NCBI GenBank assembly: GCA_003140175.1
Contig: PLJD01000065.1
Span: 1 to 36,019, forward strand
Length of the DNA: 36,019 nucleotides
Source of the DNA: Actinomycetota bacterium
GTDB taxonomy: Bacteria > Actinomycetota > Acidimicrobiia > IMCC26256 > PALSA-555
Reading direction: 5' to 3'
The stretch's first letter is position 1. The number at the start of each line of letters is the position of its first letter. Below the pieces are notes generated by a model, which was not told the origin of the DNA, made no database searches, and saw only the letters and a program-made list of their open reading frames with translations. Below are positions 1 to 7,673 of the stretch, in pieces. The position numbers were made by a program, and so were the translations under genes.

Positions 1-727
1 GCTCGCCGGTGACGTAGCCGGCGAGCGGCGACGCGAGCAGCAGGCAGACGTCGCCGACGTCGGCGGGTGTCGCCATGCGCCCGGCCGGGACGGTCGCGCC
101 GACCGCGGCAACGCCGGCCTCGTCGCCGTAGAACAGGTGGGCCTGCTCGGTGGCGACCAGGCCGACCGTCACGCACACCACCCGCACCGCCGGCGCGAAC
201 TCGAGCCCCAACGTCTGGGTGAGGTTGATGAGGCCGGCCTTCGCCGCGCCGTACACCGCGGTCCTCGGCGACGGGCGGATGCCGCTGACGCTGGAGATGT
301 TGACGATCACGCCACCCTCCGGCTGGTCCTTCATGACCGCGAAGGCGCGCTGGGCGAACACGAACGGCGCCACGAGGTTCAACGCAAGGATCGAGGTCGT
401 GAACCGCGGCGATACCGTCGCCGTGTCGGAGGGCGGCGCACCGCCCGCGTTGTTGACGAGCACGTCGAGACGCCCGAACCGCTCGGTGGTGAACGCGACG
501 ACGGCGTCGATGTCGTCGGGTTCTCGGACATCGGCGGCGATGAACGCGGCGCTGCGATCCCCGGCCGAGGGCAGCGTCTCGGGTTCGTGGCGACAGCAGA
601 TCACGACGTCGGCCCCCGCGGCGAGGAACCGCTCGCTGATTCCTCGCCCCACCCCCCGGCATCCGCCGGTGACGATCACTGACTTCGCGGTGAAGTCGAG
701 CTGGTCGCGCGGCGCGCCGTCACCCAC
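1..727 (-). CDS. SDR-family oxidoreductase, C-terminus cut by window edge
   Basis: NAD(P)-dependent short-chain dehydrogenase/reductase. About 242 residues are visible, so only roughly the last 10-15 should be missing. A Rossmann cofactor motif TGGCRGVG lies near the N-terminus (residues about 20-27), followed by NNAGG, the ISS catalytic-serine segment and the YGAAK (YxxxK) catalytic pair. The GTG start at 727 is chosen because a TACGGT hexamer lies 6 nt upstream, the spacing seen at many genes here. It is divergent from the EchA20-type gene at 839, which is the arrangement of M. tuberculosis Rv3549c/echA20; that comparison is from memory of the mycobacterial locus. A role as a hydroxyacyl-CoA dehydrogenase in steroid ring degradation is inferred from context; the substrate cannot be read from the sequence. 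Confidence 0.85.
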   Translation of the reverse strand, partial: MGDGAPRDQLDFTAKSVIVTGGCRGVGRGISERFLAAGADVVICCRHEPETLPSAGDRSAAFIAADVREPDDIDAVVAFTTERFGRLDVLVNNAGGAPPSDTATVSPRFTTSILALNLVAPFVFAQRAFAVMKDQPEGGVIVNISSVSGIRPSPRTAVYGAAKAGLINLTQTLGLEFAPAVRVVCVTVGLVATEQAHLFYGDEAGVAAVGATVPAGRMATPADVGDVCLLLASPLAGYVTGE

Positions 728-733
728 CTCCCG

Positions 734-739
734 ACCGTA
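734..739 (-). promoter_or_regulatory. -10 element of leaderless SDR gene
   Basis: TACGGT on the minus strand, 6 nt before the GTG at 727. It fits the recurrent TASSST pattern of this window. Confidence 0.5.
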
Positions 740-825
740 CCCGACCCGCCGCCAACCGCACGAGTGGCCGGCCCGGCGATCCGCCGCGCACGTGCGCGCC
801 GGCTGGCCCCGCCTGAGCCCTCCGA

Positions 826-831
826 TACGCT
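826..831 (+). promoter_or_regulatory. -10 element of leaderless echA20
   Basis: TACGCT, 7 nt before the GTG at 839. No Shine-Dalgarno fits between them, which supports a leaderless transcript. Confidence 0.5.
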
Positions 832-838
832 CAGCCCC

Positions 839-1618
839 GTGATCCGCTCGCAGGTCCGTGACCACGTCGCGGAGGTCGTGATCGACAACCCGCCGGTGAA
901 CGCGCTGCCGGTCAAGGGCTGGTTCGAGCTCGCCGACACGATCCGAGCCCACGGGCGCGACGCGCAGGTCCACGCCCTGATCGTGTCGGCCAACCCTGAG
1001 CTGCGCGCGTTCCAGGCCGGGGTCGACATCAAGGAGCTGGCCGCCGACCCGACGAACCAGTCCCTCATCGGCGTGAACCGGGGCTGCTGGGAAACCTTCG
1101 CGGCGGTCTACGACTGTGAGGTGCCGGTGATCGCCGCGGTGCACGGCTACTGCCTCGGAGGCGGGATCGGCATCGCCGGGAACGCCGACATCGTCGTGGC
1201 GGCCGACGACGCGACCTTCGGCCTCCCCGAGGTCGACCGGGGTGCGCTCGGCGCGGCGACCCACCTGGCCCGACTGGTCCCGTACCACAAGATGCGTGCC
1301 ATGTTCCTGACCGGCTCGTCGGTCACCGCCGCCGAGCTGTTGGCGTTCGGCACCGTCGAGCGGGTCGTTCCCCGCGCGCAGCTGCTCGACACGGCCCGGG
1401 AGCTCGCCCAGGTCATCGCGGCGAAGAGCCCGCTGGTGATCCGCCGAGCCAAGGAATCGCTGAACGCCATCGACCCGGTCGACGTGAAGCGCTCCTACCG
1501 GTTCGAGCAGGGGTTCACCTTCGAGCTCAATCTCTGGGGCGACTCCGACGAGCTGCGCCAGGCATTCGTCGAGAAACGGGACGCCGACGTCGGCCGCCCC
1601 GACGGGGCCGGTTCGTGA
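839..1618 (+). CDS. echA20: EchA20-type crotonase: steroid ring-C opening CoA hydrolase
   Basis: 259-residue crotonase-fold protein. The oxyanion-hole segments are present: AGVDIKE (residues 60-66) and YCLGGGIGIAGNADI (about 104-118), then FGLPEVDRGALGAATHL. The tail has RFEQGFTFELNL followed by DEL, and the NPPVNALPVKGWFEL segment near the N-terminus is also typical of mycobacterial EchA20 as I recall it. EchA20 opens ring C of the bicyclic HIEC-CoA intermediate in steroid catabolism (family knowledge). The start at GTG 839 is set by the -10 element; an upstream in-frame ATG at 764 would add a low-complexity Arg/Ala-rich stretch and is rejected. The stop overlaps the next start by 4 nt (GTGA), so translation is probably coupled to the DUF35 gene. 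Alternative: a generic enoyl-CoA hydratase. Confidence 0.85.
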   Translation: MIRSQVRDHVAEVVIDNPPVNALPVKGWFELADTIRAHGRDAQVHALIVSANPELRAFQAGVDIKELAADPTNQSLIGVNRGCWETFAAVYDCEVPVIAAVHGYCLGGGIGIAGNADIVVAADDATFGLPEVDRGALGAATHLARLVPYHKMRAMFLTGSSVTAAELLAFGTVERVVPRAQLLDTARELAQVIAAKSPLVIRRAKESLNAIDPVDVKRSYRFEQGFTFELNLWGDSDELRQAFVEKRDADVGRPDGAGS

Positions 1619-2049
1619 AGCCCCGCATCCCCGTCGTGGCGGGCCTCTTCACCGAGGACGGCGGCCAGGCTCGCCTGCTCGGCGGTCACTGTCCCCGCTG
1701 CGGCGCCTGGTTCTTCCCGAAGCAATGGTCGTTCTGTCGGAACCCGCACTGCACCGGCGTCACCCTCGACGACGCGGAGCTCTCCAGCCGGGGCCGGCTG
1801 TGGTCCTGGGCCGACAATCGCTACGCGCCGCCGCCTCCCTACCCGGCACGCGACCCCTTCGTGCCCTACGGGGTCGCCGCGGTCGAGCTCGCCGACGAGC
1901 AGATGGTCGTGCTCGGCCAGCTCGCGACCGGAACCGACCCCGAACGTCTCAGCCTCGGCCAGGAGATGGAACTCGTCGTCGAGCCGCTCTTCGAGGACGA
2001 CGACGGGCTGCACACGGTGTGGAAGTGGAAACCCGGAGGAGGATCATGA
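1615..2049 (+). CDS. DUF35 Zn-ribbon/OB-fold acyl-CoA-binding protein
   Basis: 144 residues. A zinc ribbon made of C26-x2-C29 and C41-x4-C46 is followed by an OB-fold region (about 55-140), the two-part layout of the DUF35/ChsH2 C-terminal family. DUF35 proteins act as obligate partners of thiolase-like proteins; in cholesterol side-chain degradation the ChsH2 DUF35 domain is needed by the retro-aldolase Ltp2 (established knowledge). Here the gene overlaps both neighbours (GTGA with echA20, ATGA with the thiolase-like gene). That supports co-translation with and binding to the next protein. It lacks any MaoC hydratase domain, so it is a stand-alone partner like mycobacterial Rv3521. The exact substrate is unknown. 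Confidence 0.85.
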   Translation: MKPRIPVVAGLFTEDGGQARLLGGHCPRCGAWFFPKQWSFCRNPHCTGVTLDDAELSSRGRLWSWADNRYAPPPPYPARDPFVPYGVAAVELADEQMVVLGQLATGTDPERLSLGQEMELVVEPLFEDDDGLHTVWKWKPGGGS

Positions 2050-3236
2050 GCGACGTGCGGATTCTCGGCGTCGGCATGCACCCGTGGGGTAAGTGGGGCC
2101 GCAACTTCGCCGAGTACGGCGTCGTCGCCGCCCGCGCCGCGCTGGCCGACGCCGGCCTCTCCCCAAGCGACGTGCAGTACCTCGCCGCCGGCAACACCAT
2201 GCGCAACGGCTACCCCGGCTACGTGGCAGGTTCGACGCTCGCCCAAGCGCTCGGCTGGTCGGGAATCCCCGTCTCGTCGAGCTACGCCGCCTGCGCGTCG
2301 GGCGCGGTCGCGCTCGACGCGGCGCGGGCACGGATCCGCGCCGGCCAGGCCGACGTCGCGCTCGTCATCGGAGCCGACACCGCACCGAAAGGGTTCTTCG
2401 GGCCGCTGCCCGGCGACCGGCCCGAAGACCCGGACTGGCTGCGCTTCCACGTCCTGGGCGCCACGAACCCCACCTACTTCGCCTTGTACGCCCGACGGCG
2501 CATGGAGTGCTTCGGGGCAACACCCAAGGACTTCGCGGCGGTGAAGGTCAAGAACAGCCGCCACGGCCTCTCGAACCCCAACGCCCGCTACCGCAAGCTG
2601 TTCACCGAGGACGAGATCGCCGAGTCACCCATCGTGGCCGACCCGCTCCGCCTCGTGGACATCTGCGCCACCAGCGACGGCGCCGCCGCGCTCGTGCTCA
2701 CCAGCGCCGACTACGCCGCCGCGCACGAGGCGAACTCGCGCTCGGTGCGCGTCGCGGCCGTCTCGACCGTCACGCCGACCTATCCGAACACCAGCCTCGA
2801 CCTGCCCGACATCGCGACCGACTCGGGGGTCGGCGCACCCCCACCGCCCCGCGCGTTTCGCGACTCGATCGCGCACGCCGCCTACGAGGAGGCGAGCCTC
2901 GCGCCAAGCGACCTCAGCTGCGCCGAGGTCTACGACCTCTCCACCGCGCTCGAGCTCGACTGGTACGAGAACATCGGGCTGTGCGAGCCGGGCGGCGCCG
3001 AGGCGCTCCTCCACTCGGGCGCGACCACGCTCGGTGGGCGCGTGCCGGTCAACCCCAGCGGGGGACTGGCCTCCTTCGGCGAGGCGATCCCCGCCCAGGC
3101 GCTCGCGCAGATCTGCGAGCTGACGTGGCAGCTGCGCGGCGAAGCGGGCGAGCGTCAAGTCGAGAACGCCCGGGTCGGGCTGGCCATCAACCAGGGGCTC
3201 TTCGGTCACGGCTCCTGCGTGATCCTGACGTCCTAA
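2046..3236 (+). CDS. Thiolase-like lipid-transfer protein (Ltp3/Ltp4-like)
   Basis: 396 residues with thiolase fold. The nucleophile position is Cys83 in SYAACASGAVAL. The second half has EVYDLSTALELDW instead of the usual NDCF-type motif, and NPSGGLASFGEAIPA where thiolases carry GHPxGxxG, then GLFGHGSCVIL at the end. Loss of the GHP histidine motif is typical of the SCP-x/Ltp branch that includes retro-aldolases such as Ltp2, not of ordinary acyl-CoA thiolases (family knowledge). A strong Shine-Dalgarno (GGAGGAGG, 2036-2043) precedes the ATG. Overlap with the DUF35 gene indicates a heteromeric complex. Likely role: C-C bond cleavage of a CoA thioester in steroid breakdown (inference). A plain biosynthetic thiolase is less likely. 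Confidence 0.8.
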   Translation: MSDVRILGVGMHPWGKWGRNFAEYGVVAARAALADAGLSPSDVQYLAAGNTMRNGYPGYVAGSTLAQALGWSGIPVSSSYAACASGAVALDAARARIRAGQADVALVIGADTAPKGFFGPLPGDRPEDPDWLRFHVLGATNPTYFALYARRRMECFGATPKDFAAVKVKNSRHGLSNPNARYRKLFTEDEIAESPIVADPLRLVDICATSDGAAALVLTSADYAAAHEANSRSVRVAAVSTVTPTYPNTSLDLPDIATDSGVGAPPPPRAFRDSIAHAAYEEASLAPSDLSCAEVYDLSTALELDWYENIGLCEPGGAEALLHSGATTLGGRVPVNPSGGLASFGEAIPAQALAQICELTWQLRGEAGERQVENARVGLAINQGLFGHGSCVILTS

Positions 3237-3243
3237 GCGACGC

Positions 3244-4107
3244 TCAGCCGAGCGGGCCGATCAACGTCTTGGCCAGCTCGTCGAAGGCCCGCCGGTACGC
3301 GTCGGGGTCGGTCTCCCAGACTGCGACCACCCAGCGGGACACGCCGAGGTCGGCGTACTGGCGTATCCGGTCGGGCTTCGTCCCGCCGCTGTAGGTGATC
3401 TCGACCGCCGCCGGGTCGCGGCCCGCGCTCGCCGCCGCGGCGCGCATCTGCTCGAGACGCGCCGCGAAGTCGTCGTGGCGCAGCCCGATGGGGAAGTACC
3501 CGTCGCCGAGGCGGCCCGCCCGGCGGGCCGCCGCGCCGCTGTGCCCGCCGACGAGGATCGGCACCCCGCCGGCCTGCGCCGGCTTGGGGTTGCTCTTCGC
3601 CCGGTCGAAGTGGGTGAACGCGCCGTGGAAGGTCGGCTCCGGGTCGCGCCACAGCACCCGCATCGCCTCGATGTACTCGTCGGTGCGCGCCCCCCGATCG
3701 TCGAACGACGTGCCGACCGCCTCGGCCTCCTCGCGCAGCCAGCCCACCCCGATGCCGAGCCGCAGCCGCCCCCCCGAGAGCGCGTCGACCGTGGCGCACT
3801 CCTTGGCGCACACGACCGGGCTGCGCTGGGGGAGGATCAGGACCCCGGTGCCGAGCACCAGCCGGGCGGTGACGCCGGCGAGGAAGCCGAGCAGGGCGAT
3901 CGGGTCCGGGACGTCGTCGTCCTCGATCGTGACCCGCCCCTCCGGGTTGTAGGGATACCGGGACGTGTAGCCGGCCGGGATCACGGCGTGCTCGAACACC
4001 CAGATCGACTCGAACCCCGCCTCCTCGGCCGCTTGGGCGTACGCCGAGACCCGCTCGGGGGAGGAGAGGAACTGGCCCTCACAGGGTGGCAGCAGCCCGA
4101 AGCGCAT
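3244..4107 (-). CDS. LLM-class (F420-dependent) oxidoreductase, first copy
   Basis: 287-residue luciferase-like monooxygenase-family TIM barrel. Recognisable segments are MRFGLLPPCE at the N-terminus, ARLVLGTGVLILPQRSPV, GGRLRLGIGVGWLREE and PILVGGHSGAAARRAGRLGDG, all standard for actinobacterial LLM enzymes that use F420 (or FMN). The ATG at 4107 is fixed by TAGCGT 8 nt upstream. It converges on the Ltp-like gene with only 7 nt between stops. A similar neighbour (Rv3520c) sits beside the DUF35/ltp genes in M. tuberculosis, so a redox step on a steroid CoA ester is plausible (inference). The coenzyme cannot be proved from sequence. Confidence 0.85.
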   Translation of the reverse strand: MRFGLLPPCEGQFLSSPERVSAYAQAAEEAGFESIWVFEHAVIPAGYTSRYPYNPEGRVTIEDDDVPDPIALLGFLAGVTARLVLGTGVLILPQRSPVVCAKECATVDALSGGRLRLGIGVGWLREEAEAVGTSFDDRGARTDEYIEAMRVLWRDPEPTFHGAFTHFDRAKSNPKPAQAGGVPILVGGHSGAAARRAGRLGDGYFPIGLRHDDFAARLEQMRAAAASAGRDPAAVEITYSGGTKPDRIRQYADLGVSRWVVAVWETDPDAYRRAFDELAKTLIGPLG

Positions 4108-4115
4108 GGCCGGCG

Positions 4116-4121
4116 ACGCTA
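4116..4121 (-). promoter_or_regulatory. -10 element of leaderless LLM gene
   Basis: TAGCGT on the minus strand, 8 nt before the ATG at 4107. Confidence 0.5.
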
Positions 4122-4172
4122 CCGGGGCGGCGCCCTCGCCGGCTCGGCTGGGGCTGACCCCCGCCGGCTGGA

Positions 4173-4178
4173 TACCGT
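4173..4178 (+). promoter_or_regulatory. -10 element of the flippase-like gene
   Basis: TACCGT, 8 nt before the GTG at 4187. It decides that start over an in-frame ATG at 4106. Confidence 0.5.
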
Positions 4179-4186
4179 CAGACCCC

Positions 4187-5218
4187 GTGAGCGTCGAGGA
4201 ACCCGATGCGATCGCCCCCCGTCGGGGCAAAGTCGTGGGCCGCGTCATCCTGCTGATCGTCGCGCTCGTCGTCCTCTACCTCTTCGCCCCCACCCTCGGC
4301 GAGGTCCTCTCCGCCTGGCCCCGCCTCGCCCACCTCAACCTGACCTGGATGATCGTGGCGGTCGGGGCCGAGGTGGCCAGCTTCGTGTGCGTCTGGTGGC
4401 TGCTGAAGCAGGCGCTGCGAGCCACGGGATGGTTCGCGGTCGCCACCTCCCAGCTCGCCGGCAACGCGTTGGCATGCGTCATGCCCGCCGGCGCCGCGCC
4501 CGGCGCCGCGCTGCAGTACCGGATGCTCGGCGCGTTGGGGATCGACGCCCCCGCGGCCGCCTCGGCGCTGACCGCGGCAACGCTGCTCCAGCTCGCCACG
4601 CTCGCGTCCATCCCGGTCCTCGGCCTGCTCGTGTCGCTCACCGGAGGACCGCTCGCGCACGGCCTCCAAGAGGCAGCGTGGATCGGGTTCGGCGCCTTCG
4701 TCGTGCTCATCGGCGTGGGAGCGGTCCTCGTGCTGTCGGACCGGGTCGTGGGGGACATCGGCGCCGTCGTCCAATGGACCCGCAACCGGATCGTGCGCCA
4801 CCGCACCCCGGTGCGGGACCTGCCCAGCCGGCTCCGCGCCGAGCGCGACCTCGTCTCGCAGGCCCTCGGGAAGCGCTGGCCCTCCGCGGTGCTGGCGTCG
4901 GTCGGCAAGTGGGCGTTCGACTACTTCGCGCTGCTGGCCTGCCTCGCCGCGGTGGGGGCCCGCCCCGAGCCGACCCTGGTCCTCCTCGCGTACGCGGCCG
5001 CGGTCGTGCTCGGCATGATCCCCATCACCCCCGGCGGCCTCGGATTCGTCGAGGCGGGGCTCACCGGCGCGCTCGCCCTCGCCGGTGTCGGCGCCGGCGA
5101 CGCAGTCGTCGCCACGTTGAGCTACCGGCTCGTGTCCTTCTGGCTGCCGCTCCCGGCCGGGCTCGGCGGCTACGCCGCGTTCCGGTACCGCCAACGCAGC
5201 GAGCTCAAGGAGGCGTGA
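4187..5218 (+). CDS. Lysylphosphatidylglycerol synthase TM-region (UPF0104, flippase-like) protein
   Basis: 343-residue integral membrane protein. A hydrophobic helix [16 protein letters not shown] begins about residue 20, followed by several further membrane segments and the conserved [19 protein letters not shown] signature in the last third, typical of the LPG_synthase_TM/UPF0104 family. The soluble aminoacyl-transferase domain of full MprF proteins is absent, so it cannot make lysyl-PG by itself. Family members are thought to move or flip phospholipids or glycolipids. The GTG start at 4187 follows TACCGT by 8 nt. It overlaps the end of convergent rpiA by 14 nt. It sits inside the steroid genes but nothing shows a link; a lipid-carrier role is inference. 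Confidence 0.85.
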   Translation: MSVEEPDAIAPRRGKVVGRVILLIVALVVLYLFAPTLGEVLSAWPRLAHLNLTWMIVAVGAEVASFVCVWWLLKQALRATGWFAVATSQLAGNALACVMPAGAAPGAALQYRMLGALGIDAPAAASALTAATLLQLATLASIPVLGLLVSLTGGPLAHGLQEAAWIGFGAFVVLIGVGAVLVLSDRVVGDIGAVVQWTRNRIVRHRTPVRDLPSRLRAERDLVSQALGKRWPSAVLASVGKWAFDYFALLACLAAVGARPEPTLVLLAYAAAVVLGMIPITPGGLGFVEAGLTGALALAGVGAGDAVVATLSYRLVSFWLPLPAGLGGYAAFRYRQRSELKEA

Positions 5219-5900
5219 GGCGCCGCACGCCGCCCGGACCCGCGACCAGGACCTCGCTGGCCAACCCCAAGAACAAGCCGTGCGCCACGATGCCCGCCCG
5301 TGCCGCCAGACGATCGGCGAGCGCGGCGGGGTCGTCGATCGGCCCGAACGTGGCGTCGAGCACCAGGTTGTCCTGGTCGGTGCGGTAGCGCTCCCCGTCG
5401 GCTCGCATCCGTACGCTGACCGTCGAGCCCAGCGACTCGACGTAGCGGGCCTGCGACGCCCAGCCGAACTCCAAGACCTCGAGCGGCAGAGCATGGTGCG
5501 TCCCGAGGCGCGGGGAGAGCTTCGTCTCGTCGACCACGATGAGCTCGCGGTCGCTCGCCTGGGCGACGATCTTCTCCCGCAGGTGCGCGCCGCCGCCGCC
5601 CTTGATGAGGTTCAACGCCGGGTCGACCTCGTCGGCGCCGTCGATCGTCAGGTCGAGCCGCCGGTCCAGCTCGGGGGCGAGCAGGGGAATCCCGAGCCCC
5701 TCGGCGGCGCGTCGCGTCTCGTCGGACGTCGCGTAGCCGACGACGTCGCGCAGCTCACCGGCGGCGAGGCGCTCCCCAATCCGGCGGGTCGCGAAGATCG
5801 CCGTGCTCCCGGTGCCCAGGCCCACCGCCATGCCCGAGCGCACCGCCTCGACGGCCGCCTCGGCGGCGTGCGCTTTGAACCGGGCGGCAGGGTCGGTCAC
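5205..5900 (-). CDS. rpiA: Ribose-5-phosphate isomerase A
   Basis: 231 residues, the usual RpiA length. It interconverts ribose-5-phosphate and ribulose-5-phosphate in the pentose phosphate pathway, in the cytosol. Diagnostic motifs are GLGTGST (phosphate loop, about 28-34), TIDGADEVD with the catalytic Asp/Glu region, [12 protein letters not shown], and VVDETKL with the substrate lysine. The GTG at 5900 is chosen because TAGGGT lies 7 nt upstream and the N-terminus then begins directly before the first helix. Longer in-frame starts up to 6197 would cross the divergent promoter and the ipdA reading frame. Its 3' end overlaps that of the flippase-like gene by 14 nt. Confidence 0.95.
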   Translation of the reverse strand: MTDPAARFKAHAAEAAVEAVRSGMAVGLGTGSTAIFATRRIGERLAAGELRDVVGYATSDETRRAAEGLGIPLLAPELDRRLDLTIDGADEVDPALNLIKGGGGAHLREKIVAQASDRELIVVDETKLSPRLGTHHALPLEVLEFGWASQARYVESLGSTVSVRMRADGERYRTDQDNLVLDATFGPIDDPAALADRLAARAGIVAHGLFLGLASEVLVAGPGGVRRLTPP

Positions 5901-5907
5901 TTCGTCG

Positions 5908-5913
5908 ACCCTA
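5908..5913 (-). promoter_or_regulatory. -10 element of leaderless rpiA
   Basis: TAGGGT on the minus strand, 7 nt before the GTG at 5900. The same hexamer occurs on the other strand 15 nt away, for the ipdA operon. Confidence 0.55.
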
Positions 5914-5927
5914 GCGGTGGTCCCCGA

Positions 5928-5933
5928 TAGGGT
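5928..5933 (+). promoter_or_regulatory. -10 element of the ipdA operon
   Basis: TAGGGT, 8 nt before the ATG at 5942. There is no such element directly before ipdA at 6049, so the operon message should begin at or just before the small ORF. Confidence 0.55.
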
Positions 5934-5941
5934 CCGCGACC

Positions 5942-6052
5942 ATGACGCTGGGCATCCGCACCGAGCGCGTCGTCGAACCCGTCGCCGAGCTGCACTGCCG
6001 GTGCACCCCCGCGCTGGCGCGGGCTGCCGTCGCGGAACGGAGCCGGTCATGA
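5942..6052 (+). CDS. 36-codon ORF heading the ipdAB operon
   Basis: Begins [17 protein letters not shown], contains HCRC and ends in a basic/Ala-rich tail. The ATG lies 8 nt after a consensus TAGGGT element and the stop overlaps the ipdA start (ATGA), so both ends look functional. In mycobacteria echA20 occupies this place. The first 17 residues resemble the start of a crotonase such as the EchA20-type protein at 839, but nothing after residue 17 does. It may be a remnant first exon-like stump of a deleted crotonase gene, a leader cistron feeding ribosomes into ipdA, or a real microprotein. No family is recognised. If it is not translated, ipdA would have an untranslated leader of about 100 nt. 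Confidence 0.45.
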   Translation: MTLGIRTERVVEPVAELHCRCTPALARAAVAERSRS

Positions 6053-6912
6053 GCGCCGACAAGCGCCTCACCGAGGACGACGTCGTCGCCGAGCTGCGCG
6101 ACGGCATGACGATCGGCATCGGCGGGTGGGGGTCACGCCGCAAGCCGATGTCGATCGTGCGGGCCATCTTGCGCTCGTCGCTGTCCGACCTGACCATCGT
6201 CAGCTACGGCGGCCCCGACGTGGGCATGCTCTGCGCGAGCGGGCAGGCCCGCAAGGTCGTGTACGGGTTCGTCTCGCTCGACTCGATCCCGCTCGAGCCG
6301 CACTTCCGAGCCGCCCGTCAAGCGGGCACCATCGAGGCCATGGAGCTCGACGAGGGCATGTTGCAGTGGGGACTGCGCGCCGCCGCGATGCGGGTGTCGT
6401 TCCTGCCCTGTCGGGCCGGGCTCGGCTCGGCCATCATGGAGAACAACCCCGACCTGCGCACGGTCGTGTCGCCCTACGACGGCCAGGAGCTCGTCGCTAT
6501 GCCCGCGCTACCCCTCGACGTCGCGCTGCTCCACGCCAACCGGGCCGACCGGCGCGGCAACGCCCAGTACCTCGGACCCGACTGGTACTTCGACGACGTG
6601 TACGCGATGGCCGCCGAGCGCACCTTCGTGTCCTGCGAACGTGTCATCGACACCGAGGACTTCACCGCGCACGCCTCCGAGCAGACCATCAAAGTCAGCC
6701 GCCTCTGGACCGACGGGGTCGTCGAAGCACCCTTCGGGGCGCATTTCACCCACTGCGTCCCTGACTATCCCCGCGACGAGGCCCTCCAACGCGACTACGC
6801 CGCGTCGGCGAAGGACGCCGACGCGTGGGCCGCGTTCCGGGCCCGCTGGGTCGACGTACCCGAGCCCGACTACCGCCGTCTCGCCGAGGCGTCCCTGGGC
6901 GGTGCCCGATGA
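6049..6912 (+). CDS. ipdA: IpdA: COCHEA-CoA hydrolase alpha subunit
   Basis: 287 residues, class I CoA-transferase alpha-subunit fold. IpdAB hydrolyses the last carbocyclic ring of the steroid nucleus (COCHEA-CoA), a hydrolase evolved from CoA-transferases (established in Mycobacterium/Rhodococcus). Visible: [16 protein letters not shown] (19-34, CoA-loop region), [20 protein letters not shown], and [18 protein letters not shown], whose Glu102 should correspond to the catalytic Glu105 described for mycobacterial IpdA (alignment by eye). It overlaps the small ORF upstream and ipdB downstream by 4 nt each (ATGA). Alternative: an acetate/3-oxoacid CoA-transferase A subunit, which is less likely given the IpdB and IpdC neighbours. 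Confidence 0.9.
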   Translation: MSADKRLTEDDVVAELRDGMTIGIGGWGSRRKPMSIVRAILRSSLSDLTIVSYGGPDVGMLCASGQARKVVYGFVSLDSIPLEPHFRAARQAGTIEAMELDEGMLQWGLRAAAMRVSFLPCRAGLGSAIMENNPDLRTVVSPYDGQELVAMPALPLDVALLHANRADRRGNAQYLGPDWYFDDVYAMAAERTFVSCERVIDTEDFTAHASEQTIKVSRLWTDGVVEAPFGAHFTHCVPDYPRDEALQRDYAASAKDADAWAAFRARWVDVPEPDYRRLAEASLGGAR

Positions 6913-7673
6913 GCGACGCCCCGACACTCGCCGAGATCTGCGTCGTCGCCTGCGCCGAGGCGTTCCGCGGCGACGGTGAGATCCTCACCAGCCCGATCGG
7001 CGTGATCCCCACGCTCGGGGCACGCCTCGCCGCCCTCACCTTCGAACCCGACCTCGTCTACACCGACGGCGATGCCCTCCAGCTCGGGGCGCCCGTCCCA
7101 CTCGGCGACGAGCACGCGCCGAAGATCGTGGAGGCCTGGATGCCGTTCGGGAAGATGTTCGACGTCGTGTGGTCGGGCCGCCGCCACGTGATCATGGGCG
7201 CCACCCAGATCGACCGCTTCGGGAACCAGAACATCGCGTGCATCGGCCCCTGGGCCCGTCCCAAAGTCCAGCTGCTCGGCGTGCGCGGCGCCCCCGGCAA
7301 CACGGTGAACGACCCGACGAGCTACTGGGTCCCCAACCACTCCCCGCGGGTCTTCGTCCCCGCGGTCGACTGCGTGTCGGGGGTCGGCTACGACCGCGCC
7401 GCCGCCGCGGGCCCGACCGCGTCGCAGTTCCACGAAGTCCGCCACGTCATCTCGAACCTCGGCGTGTTCGACTTCGAGACCGACGACCACTCCATGCGCA
7501 TCCGGTCCCTGCACCCCGGCGTCACCCTCGACGCGGTGCAAGCGGCGACCGGGTTCGAGCTCGTCGTGCCGGATCCGGTGCCGACCACCCGCCTCCCGAC
7601 CGACGAGGACCGCCGGCTGCTGCGCGACGTCCTCGACCCCGCCGGTCAGCGTGAGGGCGAGATCCGCACCTGA
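6909..7673 (+). CDS. ipdB: IpdB: COCHEA-CoA hydrolase beta subunit
   Basis: 254 residues, beta-subunit CoA-transferase fold. Segments include SPIGVIPTLGARLA near residue 30, FGKMFDVVWSGRRHVIMGA, the ATQIDRFGNQN strand typical of the family, and LLGVRGAPGNTVND. The catalytic Glu found in the beta subunit of true CoA-transferases does not stand out, in keeping with the IpdAB hydrolase branch where the alpha subunit supplies it (family knowledge; not aligned formally). It overlaps ipdA by 4 nt, and its TGA shares one base with the ipdC ATG (TGATG). The three proteins are therefore probably made in fixed ratio. Confidence 0.9.
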   Translation: MSDAPTLAEICVVACAEAFRGDGEILTSPIGVIPTLGARLAALTFEPDLVYTDGDALQLGAPVPLGDEHAPKIVEAWMPFGKMFDVVWSGRRHVIMGATQIDRFGNQNIACIGPWARPKVQLLGVRGAPGNTVNDPTSYWVPNHSPRVFVPAVDCVSGVGYDRAAAAGPTASQFHEVRHVISNLGVFDFETDDHSMRIRSLHPGVTLDAVQAATGFELVVPDPVPTTRLPTDEDRRLLRDVLDPAGQREGEIRT

